DNA of 64,000 nt from assembly GCA_010645155.1 (NCBI GenBank), contig JAAGOF010000243.1:625942-689941 (forward strand), given 5' to 3'. A program made the translations under genes and the position numbers. This document shows positions 21,601-31,906 of the stretch, piece after piece (position 1 is the first letter of the stretch; each line of letters opens with the position of its first letter). The notes under the pieces are model-generated. The model ran no database searches. It was not told where the DNA came from and saw only the letters and a program-made list of their open reading frames with translations. This DNA is from Tigriopus japonicus (taxonomy: Eukaryota; Arthropoda; Copepoda; Harpacticoida; Harpacticidae).

Positions 21601-24600
21601 CATAACAAAATGTAAGGCAGCAACAATTATGAAGGTGCTGAAAAAAGACCAACACCAAATTCTTGAAAATATATCATTTCACTTCACCAAAATTTTGAAA
21701 TTATCTTAGCCAAAAAAAAATATGTTCAAAAATTGACTTTAATTTAAAAACTTTTTAAGGACTCAAATGTGTTTTACTTAAAAAGCCCTCCCATCAACCC
21801 TTAAATGTCTTCGATCGCTCTATAGTTATGATTCTCTCAACAAATTCGCCATTTTCTCGTCTTCTCCTTTTGTCAATGGCTGCCGTTTTAGTTTTAAGTT
21901 TAAACAAACATGTTTTGGCATGCGATTGACATTTTAACCTTTTATTGTCGTCTTTCACCAACTACGAAGAACAGCTTTGAATCGTATAATCTTCAGAACC
22001 CAACACGTTTTCCGACAATCTAAATTCAGTCTTACCTAGTTCCTTGACTTCATTTTTCCACGGGACAAGTTCTTTCAAAACGGCCTCATCTAATGAATTA
22101 AAAAAAAAGGGTTGAAGAAAGCGACTTTAATTTGCTGGACAGTGTCAGTACCTTGGGCAAAACGGTTATCCAAAAGCATTGGAGATCCTGTCCAAGAGAC
22201 AACCTCTCCCTCATCGTCAAAAGTGACCTTAAAATGACCCAAATATTTCGTGTAGGCGTAGGCCTGGATCACGGGTACCTTTTTACCACTTTCTTGAGAC
22301 ACAATAGTAGGATAAGGTCCCGTTGGTTTTTCCGTCGAGGGCTCTGGACCAGTATACAGGAAGCTATGAGTATGCCCTCCCACCACCAAATCAATATCTG
22401 GTACTTCTTTGGCAATCTCTTGATCCTTTTCATATCCAGAGTGCCCAAGAGCCAAAAGGATATCGACGCCTTGAGCTGAAACGAGATACATGAATGAACA
22501 AGAGGTGTTATGTAATCCCAATTAGTATCCTCTTCATTTCCAATACAAGTAATGTAAATGAATTGAACCTTGAAAATCAATAGTGATGGATGAGAAAGAG
22601 TATTTCTTGAGTTACCTCTTTTCTGTTTTTGTTCAACCTAGTTCAATGTCCTCTTGTCTAGTCTAAGCTAAAGAAGCTCATGGGAAAGAAGCGTCGTCAC
22701 AGTCAAGTTGTTTGGCTTTTTCAAAACTTCAAATGTTTGCCATTGTTGTCGCCACCATCAATCAGAAGGTTCAAGTTAAAACGAAAGTCGAGTTTGCCAT
22801 CAATTTACAGAGATCATGCCAATAAACTGTGGTCCGCCAGATGGCGGACCACAACCGATGAAGGATATTGCACAACCGAATGGAATAAATCGACGAATGA
22901 ATTGGCGTGAGAACGAAGCGTAGACGATATGGACACGACGCCTCGAATGGCGGCCATTATGGAACTCTTCCTTCAGTTTCTCTCTATCTCTATTTCCCCT
23001 TGTCCAATGATAAAATAACTTATCGCAATAAACACTATTATTTTTTTTTATTACAATAAAGATGGATCCAGTTATTGGATCACAAAATAAGATGGCTCCA
23101 AACCCTCCCATGGATAGTTTTCGGTCAAAGGTTCCTTTTTGTTGCATTTTTTCTCTCGTACTTCCTGGTTTGTTTGGCTTTTTTGAAGCTTTGGGATAAA
23201 TCGACCGTCGCTAGTGTTCTGACGACGCTTCTTTCACATGAGCTTCTGTAGTCTAACCTTCAATTCTCCGCCTTAAAACAAACGACCACAACAAAATTTG
23301 GTTAGCTTGATGGTTCTGGATTTTATTACAGCTTTTCCAAAATACGCTGATCTGCTATGGCATTGCATCGTGTTCATGTAAATTAATATCAGAAGACTCA
23401 AGGCTAAAATGGACCTAGACTAAAATTGGTATATTCGACTTTCTCGGCACTAACTAGTATTTTGACAAAGAAATCAAAACCATGCAAAGGAACAACGGTC
23501 AAACATGAACTTGCTAATCAAATTGCGTTCCTCAATAAACTGCATATCGTATAAAAGTCATGGGCTAATCATTAACCTCATCAAATCATTCGTCAACCTC
23601 GTCCGAAGCTCAAACTGGCTTTCCTCTATCCAAACCCCATCAAAATTAGTCTTTAAGATGTGTGAAAGTTCGGAAGCAACCATCTTCGATTTTGGTCTAA
23701 CCAAGATCATAGAAATTATGGGCCATAGTTCTGGGTCTCGCTCATCTTGGGGTTTGGATTCGGTGGGCCAAGAAACGAGCCGAAGTGTCTGCAGTTCAGG
23801 CTATTTCTCCTTATCGTCCTCGCCTCCAGATAGTCCGAATCTGTGTTATAAACCGTTGGACGGGATTCGAACCCGGGTCAAACAAACCTCTGAAGAAGAC
23901 GATGATTCGAATGATGACGTGTTCCTTCCCAATCCATCTCCAGTTTTGGAACGTTTTGACCTTGAGGCCCATTCTTATGAGGAACTCCAACTATACTTTG
24001 AAAACTTCCACAAACAAAGCCATGCGGTTAAATGTTTCCCCGAAACTTCCGAATTCGTCGATTCATTCCCGGAACCGAATCAAGAATGCTTGAACATCCC
24101 TAGTCGGATCGAATCGGAGGAGCTTCAAGAACTACGAATCGATGTCAATGGGGATTGGGATGATCTATCTTCGGAGATTTATGAGCATGTCCAAGAGCAA
24201 GCCGAAAATGTGCGGAAATATCCGTTTCACGTGATCAAAGGTCGCCAAGCGACCGGAAAAGCGAGGAACGAAGCCCCAGTTCCGGATTTTTGGTCCGAAT
24301 CTCCCCTCAACAAATCGGCTTTGGATGAAGAAAACAAGGCCAAAAATGGATTGTATAAGCATTTACTGTGCAAGGATTATGTGCTGAAGAACTCTTGTCT
24401 AAACATGAGCAAGTGCCGATTCGCTCATAGTGACGAAGAACTTCGTCAAAACCCACAAATCAAGAGCTTTCTCTCGAATCCCAAGTTCCGAACCAAACCT
24501 TGCCCAAGAATCCAACGTCAAGGTTACTGTTTGTACGGGAAGAACTGTGGATTCATCCATTGAACAGACTTTTGTTGTGGTTTAGTTTTATGCTATTAGA

Positions 24601-27600
24601 TTTTGTAGTCTAATAACCCACATCTGTTATTATTTTTCGTCATTCCTTTTTTCAACAAAAAGCTTTTTGTATAAAATGTGTCTATGACGTGTGTTGGACG
24701 TGTGCTCAAGATGAAATCGCATGTGTCCACTTCCCAAACTCTCTTTTTTTCTCAATGTCTATTCGTCAATAAACGAGTCTTTTTCGTATGTTTTTGAAAC
24801 TTACCCTTCAATCGCTTCGCTTCTGCATCGATCGCCACGACTTCGTCGATGAATTTCACCTTTCCAGAATTGGACAGGTCCTAAAATTAGTAGGGCATTA
24901 ATTAAAATGTGCTTCCGAAATAAACGTGTCCCAAATGTTTTCGATTTGCATTAGCATCTGAAGGATGACTTAGACTCGTTATAGTTTTTGCTTGAAACCC
25001 ATTTCCCTAAATGTAATTTGGACAGTGGTTATGAACCAAAGATATTTGTTCAATTATTTGCTATCCCTCTCCCTAGAGATATAGTTAATTAGATAAATTC
25101 AGAATGGAAAAATATTAGTGAAAGGGTTCGTAAAATGTTCAAAATCGGATTCAATCAGCACTCTTCCAATAAAAACCCCGATATCGTACCCCCCTACCAA
25201 GCTTTAAGTGGAACATGACATTTGAAGTAAATTGGCTCTGGTTTTACGCCTACACAGAATCAAAAATGTTTTTTTTTTAGTTTGGACTCCCAGACAAGGA
25301 AGCTAGAGTGGCCGCGCGTACTAATGCGTTCTTTTAAGAGCCGAGTGTAAGAGCTTCCCCAGACGGCGTAGGTTCGAATCCTGTTGGGGATCGGATTGAA
25401 GCTATCGGGAGAATTCCTTGATTACCGGAAATCGCATTCCTTGTAGCTGTAGTAGAAAATCCGCAACCAATAAAAAAAAATATCGGCAATACCGATAATG
25501 AGAATTATTGTAACGTAGCTTTTGCTTATGGTTGATTAACTTTTGTTGTTTACTCTCCCATTGCTTACAGAAGATTTAAGAGCATATTTCAATTTTCTCC
25601 AAAAGACATTTCACTCGCAACGAACAGGCTGGTGAAAAAGTTCAAAGGTAAAATGCGCCATCTAGTGCTTTTTAGGTGGTATGTGTTTTCAGCTGAATCA
25701 TCAGAGTTCATTCAGCTGAATGATGACACGGATCATTTCTGTAATTCCTTTTCAACCTTAAAGCTATATCGCACTCATCTTAAGGGTAATTTATTAATGA
25801 TTTGACTCAAACCCCATTGCAGGTCCATTTTCAGGCCCTCATCAACATTTAAGGCAATTTGGTTTGTCCAAAACTGATGAAGAATCATTCCTATCTGTAA
25901 ATCCTTGCATCTCATGGATTTGCCAAGTGTTGTCACCTAAAAAGTACTAGATGGCGCACTGCATCACTTTGTAAAAGGGCAGCTTTTTAAACTGAGTTTT
26001 TCCAACGATAGATGGCGCAAATGTGGAGGCAATTTCTAAGTTGAAGACGTTTATTTGAAAACGTTCAAAAAATCGTGAAAAACTGACCGGTGTATCAGTG
26101 GTAACGTAGCCAATGATGCCAATTTTTCTGCCTCCACGTTCAACAACTACCGAGGGAGTCATCAGACCTAGAAAAAAAATTATATGAATCAAACCATTTT
26201 GAGTCCCTGAAAATCGAATCTCACACCCTCTAAACTGGGTTCTAAAGACGTATCCAGATTGGCCGCGATCACAGGAAATTGGGTGTTTTTGAGGAATGGC
26301 ACAAATCCTTTTACATTGTCGTCGAATTCGTGATTCCCTGGAGCCTGTCGAGGATCAAAAGAGTGCCATAAAATGGCTGTAGTAGCTCCTATTTATCGAG
26401 CTGGATGCAATCACTCACCATTGCCGTGAAATTGAGGATGTTTGCGAAAGGAGCCACAATTCTCCATTTGAAATGAGTATAATAGACGTTGCCTTGGTAG
26501 AAGTCGCCTCCATTCAGGAAGATGGTATTAGGTTCCTTGGCCTTGATTTCCTGCACAGCCGTTTGTAAGCGAGCAAGACCACCAAAACAATTGCCAGCCT
26601 CTGAAAATGTTAACGAGTTGGTCTTGAAAAAATTAGGAGTTAAATTTGGGAATAGAATGCTTTCATAGACTTTTGAATGAAGCAACACAGGAAATTTTCG
26701 ATTCAACTTGCAGGTTGTTCATGGTTTGTAAGAATTTTTTCCGTTCCTTCACAATCGTTTTTATGCTCAATGGAACAAATGTTCCCATGAAGATGGCAAT
26801 GAATTGTCCAATTCCGCTGGAAATACCATCACGGAAACGTCCTTCACATTCAATGTCAATGGCACAAACTTTATGGGCCTTCAGTTTTGTCCCTTCACAA
26901 TCAATTGACGAAGAAGTATCGTCGACATTTTTCCGAAATTTAAACTTTGACAAAATATGATTTGTGAATTACGCGGGTGTGCATTAACAATTAAAGTTTT
27001 CTTTGTTATGGCACATTCAGAAAACCGTGAAAAGGCAGAAGTTCCGTCTTTTCTTTAACATGATATGCACCAATTTGTCTTGAACCCAAAGAAATAGGCA
27101 AGGTGTCATGCAAGAGCTTTCGTTACTTATCTCTTTCAAAGTTTCTTGGGGCTTTCATCTTTTCCACTACTTTGTCCTTTTCGTGTTCTTCTAGGGTATG
27201 TTCGACATGCAACCGGACAAGAATAGTTTTCAATCTACGATGGGCTTGCCATTTTACTTCCAAATTTGGAGTTTCATTATTTGGTACTTTAGAACTGTTT
27301 CCTAACGTAGGCCTGGTTATTGCCATGAATACGAACTTTTTCGTAGAGAAAATCTCCATCCATTGTTATCGATCTGCAATGCTTTTGCTTTCTGGTTAGC
27401 CTTTAAGCTTTAAAAGAATTTTAGACCTTCTTCCGAAACACAACTAAGTGTTTTTAAATTAATAATATTTGACCACTGTGAAAATTATAGTGGACTTATT
27501 TCAAACATTTTGACAAAAAAGTTCAACGACGTTTTTACTAATTGCAGCTTTCTAGTCGATGTGAGATAGAGAAATCCCTGCATGGCGGTGAGTTGTTTGA

Positions 27601-30600
27601 TCCAAGAAAGACCTGTTCTTAAGAATTCCACAATTGAGCGTAAAAATGAAACTTAAAAGGCCTAAAATGTTATTGTAATGTTCAAAAAACGACTCAACCG
27701 GCTCCTAAAAGTGAAACTTCCCCTCGTAAGCACGCAATTTGCTCTGGATTTGGGCTCAACACGTGAACGGTTTTGCAGTATTTGGATAATAAAGGAACTT
27801 TGCTTGCATTTTGCAAAATAAAACGTATTTTTTGCGCGGAGTGAAAAAAAATCATTTTTTTCTTTATTTTTTGGTTGGATACACCTCTTTTCTACCACAA
27901 CAGAGAATCGGATTCCCTGTAGTTGACATACTTTGACATACATTGACAAATCATTGACCTACTTCAATAAATATCTTTCTTATAACAGGAAAACTAAGAA
28001 TACTTGTGGTTTCGGGAAGTACGTATGCAATTATCAGAATTGTTTTTCTCTTTGTTTAATTGTAATTCTTCAAAACTTGAAAAAGCACCAAATAGGACAA
28101 AATGCCTCAATCCTACTTCTTAAGGTGCCGTCACACGACACGTTTTATAGTTGTACAGTGTGGCCCAAAATTGGCTTTACACAGTTTTTCGAATTTTTCT
28201 TATGTAAAAATTTGAATTTGGCACCTTTTCTTATATTGACTGAACGCGCAAAACAAAGCTGAATCAAACGGTGCCAAAAACAACATCAAAGCAAGTCCCA
28301 AGGAGTCATTCCTCGACAAAGAGGACAACAAATACCCCTTGTTCCACGCCCGATTCATCAATTCCAATCAGTAAGTAATTACCTTATTAATTAGGGCAGG
28401 ATCGGATACATATGCAATAAACTTCCTATCAAGAATCTTCCTCTGCCAATAGTTCTTCAACTCTTCCAGACTTACATCACCCCCATCTTTCTCTACGGCC
28501 TGCACCTCTGGCTTCCCAACTCCGCCCTCAAATCCGCCGATGCCACCTTCACCAAATTCCTCAAAAGATACCTCTGCGTGCACCAAGATGTGAATAATGC
28601 ATGGACGCATTTCCTATGCGAAACCGAGCCCCTCACCATCGGGCTGGCAAGGTTAGTGTCCAACAGTGTTAGGAGCCTGACCTTTCCGGAGGTGATGTCT
28701 GGACATATGCTGTCCTTCCCGGTCAAGGACTTGACAACACCCTATTGTCCTAGGCCCGAGATATCTTCGGAATATTGGCGGTCACGCACCTTCGTCCGGC
28801 TTCCAACCCAACTCCACCAAAGACGGGAACTGACGAAGGATCTGTTCAATCTGACCCACCCTCTCTACTGCAATAACCAAGATTTTCATCATCTCCCTCT
28901 ACCCAACTGTATTTGTACTGTCTGTCAATCTCCTCTTCATTTCTTTCATGTGCACTGAAACCATTCTAGTCAACTCACTTGTGATTCCACAATATAATTT
29001 GTCTATTGTAACGTTTTTTAACATTTGACATGTCACTTCACCATTTATATTCAAGATGAAATTGCTGCTCTTTGGACAGATAGCCCCAAAACATAACTCA
29101 CACCTTTGTAAATGCCATGTAAGCTGGATTACAGATATCCTACTTTATCCTGAAATATCCCAAATAAGTTGAAGTTTCTACTTACTCCCAAAAATATGAA
29201 ACAATAGGAAAAAGGAACTAACAAAATGCTTATGAATTATCACCACGAGGCTAATATTTTTTTCATCTCGGCGTACTATACATTACATTGTGGATGCCTA
29301 ATATGATAATCGACAAGGGAAAAAATATCGAGTAAGTTTATGACACCTCAACAACCACTCTTGTTTCCTTTTGCTTTAAAAAATCTTAAACACTTCTGAA
29401 TTTTGACAAAACATGCACATATGGCGTCTTCTCTTCACACAATTATGTGGAATAAGGTTCTAGAATAAGGTAGCACATGGCTCTTGATTGAATCCCAAGA
29501 GAAAAATAAACAATCGACGCTTGGCCAATAACTGACAGAGCACGGTCAATGTTTCAATAATGTGAAGCAACAGGAGCAAGGGACACTCATAAGGGTCGGT
29601 TTGAAAGTCACCAGCTTTTTTTTATAAGTACTTGGCATCATCGCATGACGTCAGTGCGCAGGTGCAATAACACGGTGTTCCGAATGGCGTTTTAGGTTTG
29701 AATCAAAATACCCAAAGACACCATGGCACTTTTTGGACCCACAATTCAATGGGGAACAACTTTACTTTTATGGTATTATACAAGATTAGGTCTAGGGAAA
29801 AAGTTATATACCTAAAAACCTAAAAAAATAAAACCTTTTTTAACAAACTATTTAATCCATATTTAGAGATCATTTAGTTACCTAATGAATTCAAAATGAA
29901 TAAAAATTCATTCAGCAGTAACTGAGTTATTTGACTTTGAACGGTCCATTTTTGACCCCAAAAAGCCGAAAAACGCTAGAGTTATATGAAAAAACAAATT
30001 CCCAAAGATTTCACATAGCTTTTCAATATTGCAAAAATAAAGGTTTTTTTTTTGACTTTTGGAACTTATGTCAAAATAGCTCAAAATAAGAAAAAATATC
30101 ACTTAAAAGGTATTTAAAATACATTTTCCAATAAAAAACTTTTGCAGTATCAAAGACACTCAAAGTTGGTTAATAATTTAAAGTTTTGAAGAAATCGGTT
30201 AATGTTTCAAGTCTCGATTTTAGTCCATTTTGAACATGGTCCTTCTAGAAATCGTAATTTTGGATATGACTCTGTTAGACATTTTTATTTGTAATTTTGG
30301 CACAACAGACATCATAGCGTACCCTAAATTGTTATGAAAATAACTTTCCAAAAATCTTATTTAAGTGCATTTTAAGTGATATTTTTTTCATATTTTGAGC
30401 TATTTTGACATGAGTTCCAAAACTGAAAAAAATAATTTATTTTTGCAATATTGAAAAACTATGTGAAATCTTTGGGAATTTGTTTTTTCATATAACTGTA
30501 GCGTTTTTCGGCTTTTTGGGGTCAAAAATGGACCGTTCAAAGTCAAATAACTCAGCTGTTGCTGAATGAATTTTTATTCAATTTGAGTTCATTAGGTAAC

Positions 30601-31906
30601 TCAATGGTCTCTAAATATGGATTAAATAGTTTGTTAAAAAATGTTTTATTTATTAGGTTTTTAGGTATATAACTTTTTCCCTAGACGTAATCTTGTATAA
30701 TACCATAAAAGTAAAGCTGTTCCCCATTGAATTGTGGGTCCAAAAAGTGCCATGGTGTTTTTTGGGTATTTTGATTCAAACCTAAAAAGCCATTCGGAAC
30801 ACCGTGATAAGATTTACGATTTAGAAATCATAAACGTCAGAAAAAGATGATGGATTTCCCAAAAAGCAAGTGAAAAGGCAGGAATTTTTAAATGTGAGAT
30901 GTTCTACTAGTCTGCCATTTCAAGGATATTCATGAAAAAAATCCAACTTAAAAAGTTTTACACAACAGATTATATGATAAGGGTTGCTTTAGGGAATATA
31001 TCATTGCTTTACAAACACTTGTTGATTATTCAAACCCTTGTGGCAAAGAGCTCAGAATGGTAGGTAGTTCATATTGGAACAAACATTACAGTCCAACCAA
31101 ATGAGCATATTGTATTTGTTAAATAGCTACAACACTGACCTAATGGTGAGAAGATTCAAAACAAATATTTAAAAACAGTTAAGCCATGATTGGCAAATTT
31201 CAGTAATGACTGTTGGCAATTTATTTCTGGTTTATTGGTCAGTGTAAGTCTACGTTTGTGCCACACATAATATCAGGTAGCACATGCACAGATTCGAGAC
31301 CACAAGGCTATATTTTTGTCGTTGCTCAGAGCCTTTATCAACATGCCAAACTATTGTGTTATCATCACATCCAATAAATACATCTCTGAAAAAAATATAT
31401 TTGTAGTGTCACATAGGCTGCGAGTATGCAAAAATATATATAATAAAAATCGGTGGGAGTGATAATTTTTAAATAGCAGAGGGAACAAGTGTACTATGGC
31501 AATACTTGGACTCAATAAAAGAGAACTAAAACCGTAGGATCAAGAAGTTCGACTTTCTTTCGTTCGGAAGTGGCAAAATATGACAATTCAATTTTAAAAT
31601 AACAATTTTCGACACATCCTGGCAGATGTTGAAACAAAGTTCAACAATGTTGGTTTGGAACCACGTGGCCACACTGAAGACAGTTAACAATTTGTGTGCA
31701 TCAATTAGAAAAAAAACTCGCTTACCTTTATCTTCGGCCTTGCAATTTCCCGAATATTTATTGGTTTCCTCAATACGGACATGAATATCGTTCACATGAA
31801 GCACGGTCAACTCGAAGCCAGAACTCAAATTTAGAACTTGACACATGAGCACAATCACCAACGAGAACTTCATCTTAACCGTTGCTCTTGTGTATCGAAT
31901 ATCCAT
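18634..31906 (-). CDS. NT5E: Ecto-5'-nucleotidase (CD73-like), GPI-anchored, 11 exons
   Basis: This enzyme hydrolyses extracellular AMP to adenosine at the cell surface. Exons in transcript order are 31726-31873 (start at MKF; ATG 31906 is 11 codons upstream in frame), 26419-26600, 26227-26344, 26088-26167, 24805-24880, 22152-22475, 22036-22089, 21448-21545, 21111-21366, 19297-19497 and 18634-18830. All have GT-AG ends and the phases close to 577 residues from MKF, close to human CD73. A signal peptide (1-19) is followed by LHVNDIH (Asp29, His31), GGDFYQG (Asp82), GNHEFD (Asn114, His115), GHSGY (His213) and GGHTH (His235, His237), the dimetal phosphoesterase residues. The nucleotide-binding C-terminal domain has LNSGGLR, AVLPF (Phe405) and LANGGDGY, where Tyr500 replaces the usual Phe. 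A Ser-rich stretch plus hydrophobic tail (550-577) predicts a GPI anchor. Intron 5 houses the CCCH gene antisense, and introns 1, 4 and 9 house repeats. Confidence 0.95.
20311..20416. repeat. 106-bp near-perfect hairpin (foldback MITE or hairpin RNA)
   Basis: Left arm ACAGAGGCTAGTTTTTTAAG (20311-20330) is matched by the reverse complement of the right arm ending at 20416. Pairing continues through GATCGATCTTAAGAT versus GATCGATCTCAAGAT, giving stems of about 42 bases with few mismatches around a short AT-rich loop. It lies in intron 9 of the 5'-nucleotidase gene. A tiny palindromic transposon is most likely. Confidence 0.8.
22814..22957 (-). CDS. Possible 47-aa ORF with presequence-like N-terminus (doubtful)
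   Basis: ATG at 22957 in a strong context (ATAATGGCCGCC) opens a 47-codon frame beginning MAAIRGVVSISSTLRSHANS. It is rich in Ala, Ser, Val and Arg and has no acidic residue until position 23, like a mitochondrial presequence. It lies in intron 5 of the 5'-nucleotidase gene on the same strand. It could be a short gene, a first exon whose partner I cannot see, or chance within a regulatory patch holding a YY1-like GGCCGCCAT and a palindromic CTCF-like site. I do not recognise the product. Confidence 0.2.
   Translation of the reverse strand: MAAIRGVVSISSTLRSHANSFVDLFHSVVQYPSSVVVRHLADHSLLA
22828..22853. promoter_or_regulatory. Perfect 11-bp inverted repeat containing a CTCF-like core
   Basis: TGTGGTCCGCC and GGCGGACCACA are perfectly complementary around loop AGAT. 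The centre, CCGCCAGATGGCGG (22834-22847), matches 13 of 14 positions of the CTCF consensus CCASYAGRKGGCRS. A YY1/Pho-like GGCGGCCATTATGG lies about 100 bases to the right. It may be a promoter or insulator patch upstream of the nested CCCH gene, by motif inference only. Confidence 0.4.
23505..24563 (+). CDS. Tandem CCCH zinc-finger protein (TTP/ZFP36-like), intronless, nested antisense in NT5E intron 5
   Basis: One open frame gives 352 residues from ATG 23505; ATG 23658 (residue 52) is an alternative start. Two C-x8-C-x5-C-x3-H fingers are present. Finger 1 has Cys289, Cys298, Cys304 and His308, with lead-in LYKHLLC. Finger 2 has Cys333, Cys342, Cys348 and His352, with lead-in FRTKPC. This is the tristetraprolin pattern, whose members bind AU-rich elements in mRNA 3' ends and promote decay or translational control. 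The linker between fingers is 24 residues, longer than the family's usual 18, so RNA spacing may differ. The stop codon follows the last His directly. The N-terminal half is Ser- and Glu-rich and probably disordered, with SSGYFSLSSSPPDSP a likely phosphorylated stretch. Lack of introns and nested location suggest an origin by retroposition. AATAAA follows at 24768. Confidence 0.9.
   Translation: MNLLIKLRSSINCISYKSHGLIINLIKSFVNLVRSSNWLSSIQTPSKLVFKMCESSEATIFDFGLTKIIEIMGHSSGSRSSWGLDSVGQETSRSVCSSGYFSLSSSPPDSPNLCYKPLDGIRTRVKQTSEEDDDSNDDVFLPNPSPVLERFDLEAHSYEELQLYFENFHKQSHAVKCFPETSEFVDSFPEPNQECLNIPSRIESEELQELRIDVNGDWDDLSSEIYEHVQEQAENVRKYPFHVIKGRQATGKARNEAPVPDFWSESPLNKSALDEENKAKNGLYKHLLCKDYVLKNSCLNMSKCRFAHSDEELRQNPQIKSFLSNPKFRTKPCPRIQRQGYCLYGKNCGFIH
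24768..24773 (+). terminator. Polyadenylation signal of the nested CCCH gene
   Basis: AATAAA lies 205 bases after the stop codon and only about 30 bases before the edge of antisense 5'-nucleotidase exon 5 (24805-24880). The 3'UTR is U-rich with a TTATTATTT stretch. Confidence 0.65.
25290..25480 (+). mobile_element. tRNA-derived SINE with LINE-type 3' tail
   Basis: The 5' part resembles a class II (Leu/Ser-like) tRNA: a TGGCCGCGCG A-box-like segment at 25309 and a perfect B box GGTTCGAATCC at 25371-25381. The acceptor stem does not pair, so it is not a tRNA gene. The 3' part (25421-25464) contains CATTCCTTGTAGC.GTAGT and AAAATCCGC, nearly identical to the 3' tail of the minus-strand LINE at 1706-1748. 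An A-run (25472-25480) ends the copy. This is the classic layout of a SINE mobilised by a partner LINE. It lies in intron 4 of the 5'-nucleotidase gene. Confidence 0.75.
25640..25975. mobile_element. Palindromic MITE with CTCF-like motifs in its ends (copy 1)
   Basis: The ends are inverted repeats: GCGCCATCTAGTGCTTTTTA starts at 25655, and the reverse complement of the right end reads GCGCCATCTAGTACTTTTTA (end near 25957). Interior sequence CATCAACATTT..GTTTGTCCAAAA is shared with the element at 36714-37157, so the two are one family. There is no coding capacity. It lies in intron 4 of the 5'-nucleotidase gene. The exact outer boundaries are uncertain. Confidence 0.75.
27865..27925 (-). repeat. 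Third copy of the LINE/SINE 3' tail
   Basis: On the minus strand, TACAGGGAATCCGATTCTCT and then GTGGTAGAAAA..ATCCAACC followed by an A-rich run match the 3' tail of the LINE (1706-1748) and SINE (25421-25480). The body upstream was not recognised, so this may be a heavily truncated insertion. Confidence 0.5.
28265..28958 (+). pseudogene. Non-LTR retrotransposon reverse-transcriptase C-terminal fragment
   Basis: A plus-strand frame, open from about 28395 to 28958, contains LFQTYITPIFLYGLHLWLPN, FTKFLKRYLCVHQ and a C-terminal CICTVC.SPLHFFHVH. The first segments resemble the thumb and post-thumb region of LINE reverse transcriptases (TYI.PI.LYG...F.KR.L.V). The Cys/His tail resembles the CCHC-like ends of such proteins. 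A related-looking frame upstream (28270-28375) ends in a stop. The catalytic palm is absent. It lies in intron 1 of the 5'-nucleotidase gene, opposite in direction to that gene. It belongs to a different LINE family from the 1681-2600 copy. Confidence 0.55.
29671..30806. mobile_element. 1.1-kb foldback (palindromic) transposable element
   Basis: The left arm begins CACGGTGTTCCGAATGGC (29671) and the right arm ends with its exact reverse complement (30789-30806). Pairing continues with modest divergence over more than 400 bases per arm, for example TTCAATGGGGAAC versus GTTCCCCATTGAA and TTTGGGAATTTG versus CAAATTCCCAAA. ATAA flanks both ends (possible short target duplication). There is no coding capacity. 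It lies in intron 1 of the 5'-nucleotidase gene; transcribed, it would fold into a very long double-stranded hairpin. Confidence 0.9.

Noticed and set aside
23860..23885. Perfect tRNA T-arm-like sequence on the minus strand (GGGTTCGAATCCC)
   Set aside because: It lies inside the CCCH coding frame, and no acceptor, D or anticodon arm can be formed around it; coincidence or an ancient relic.
25300..25395. tRNA gene (Leu/Ser-like)
   Set aside because: The B box is perfect but the acceptor stem does not pair and the body is continued by a LINE-like tail, so it was called a SINE.
26646..27400. Several 80-100-codon frames on both strands in NT5E intron 1
   Set aside because: Overlapping frames without recognisable motifs; could be an eroded insertion, but I cannot name it.
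28122..28227. AAGGTGCC...GGCACCTT as a second copy of the 42580-42768 MITE
   Set aside because: Only the outer eight bases pair; the interior does not, so the element call was not made.
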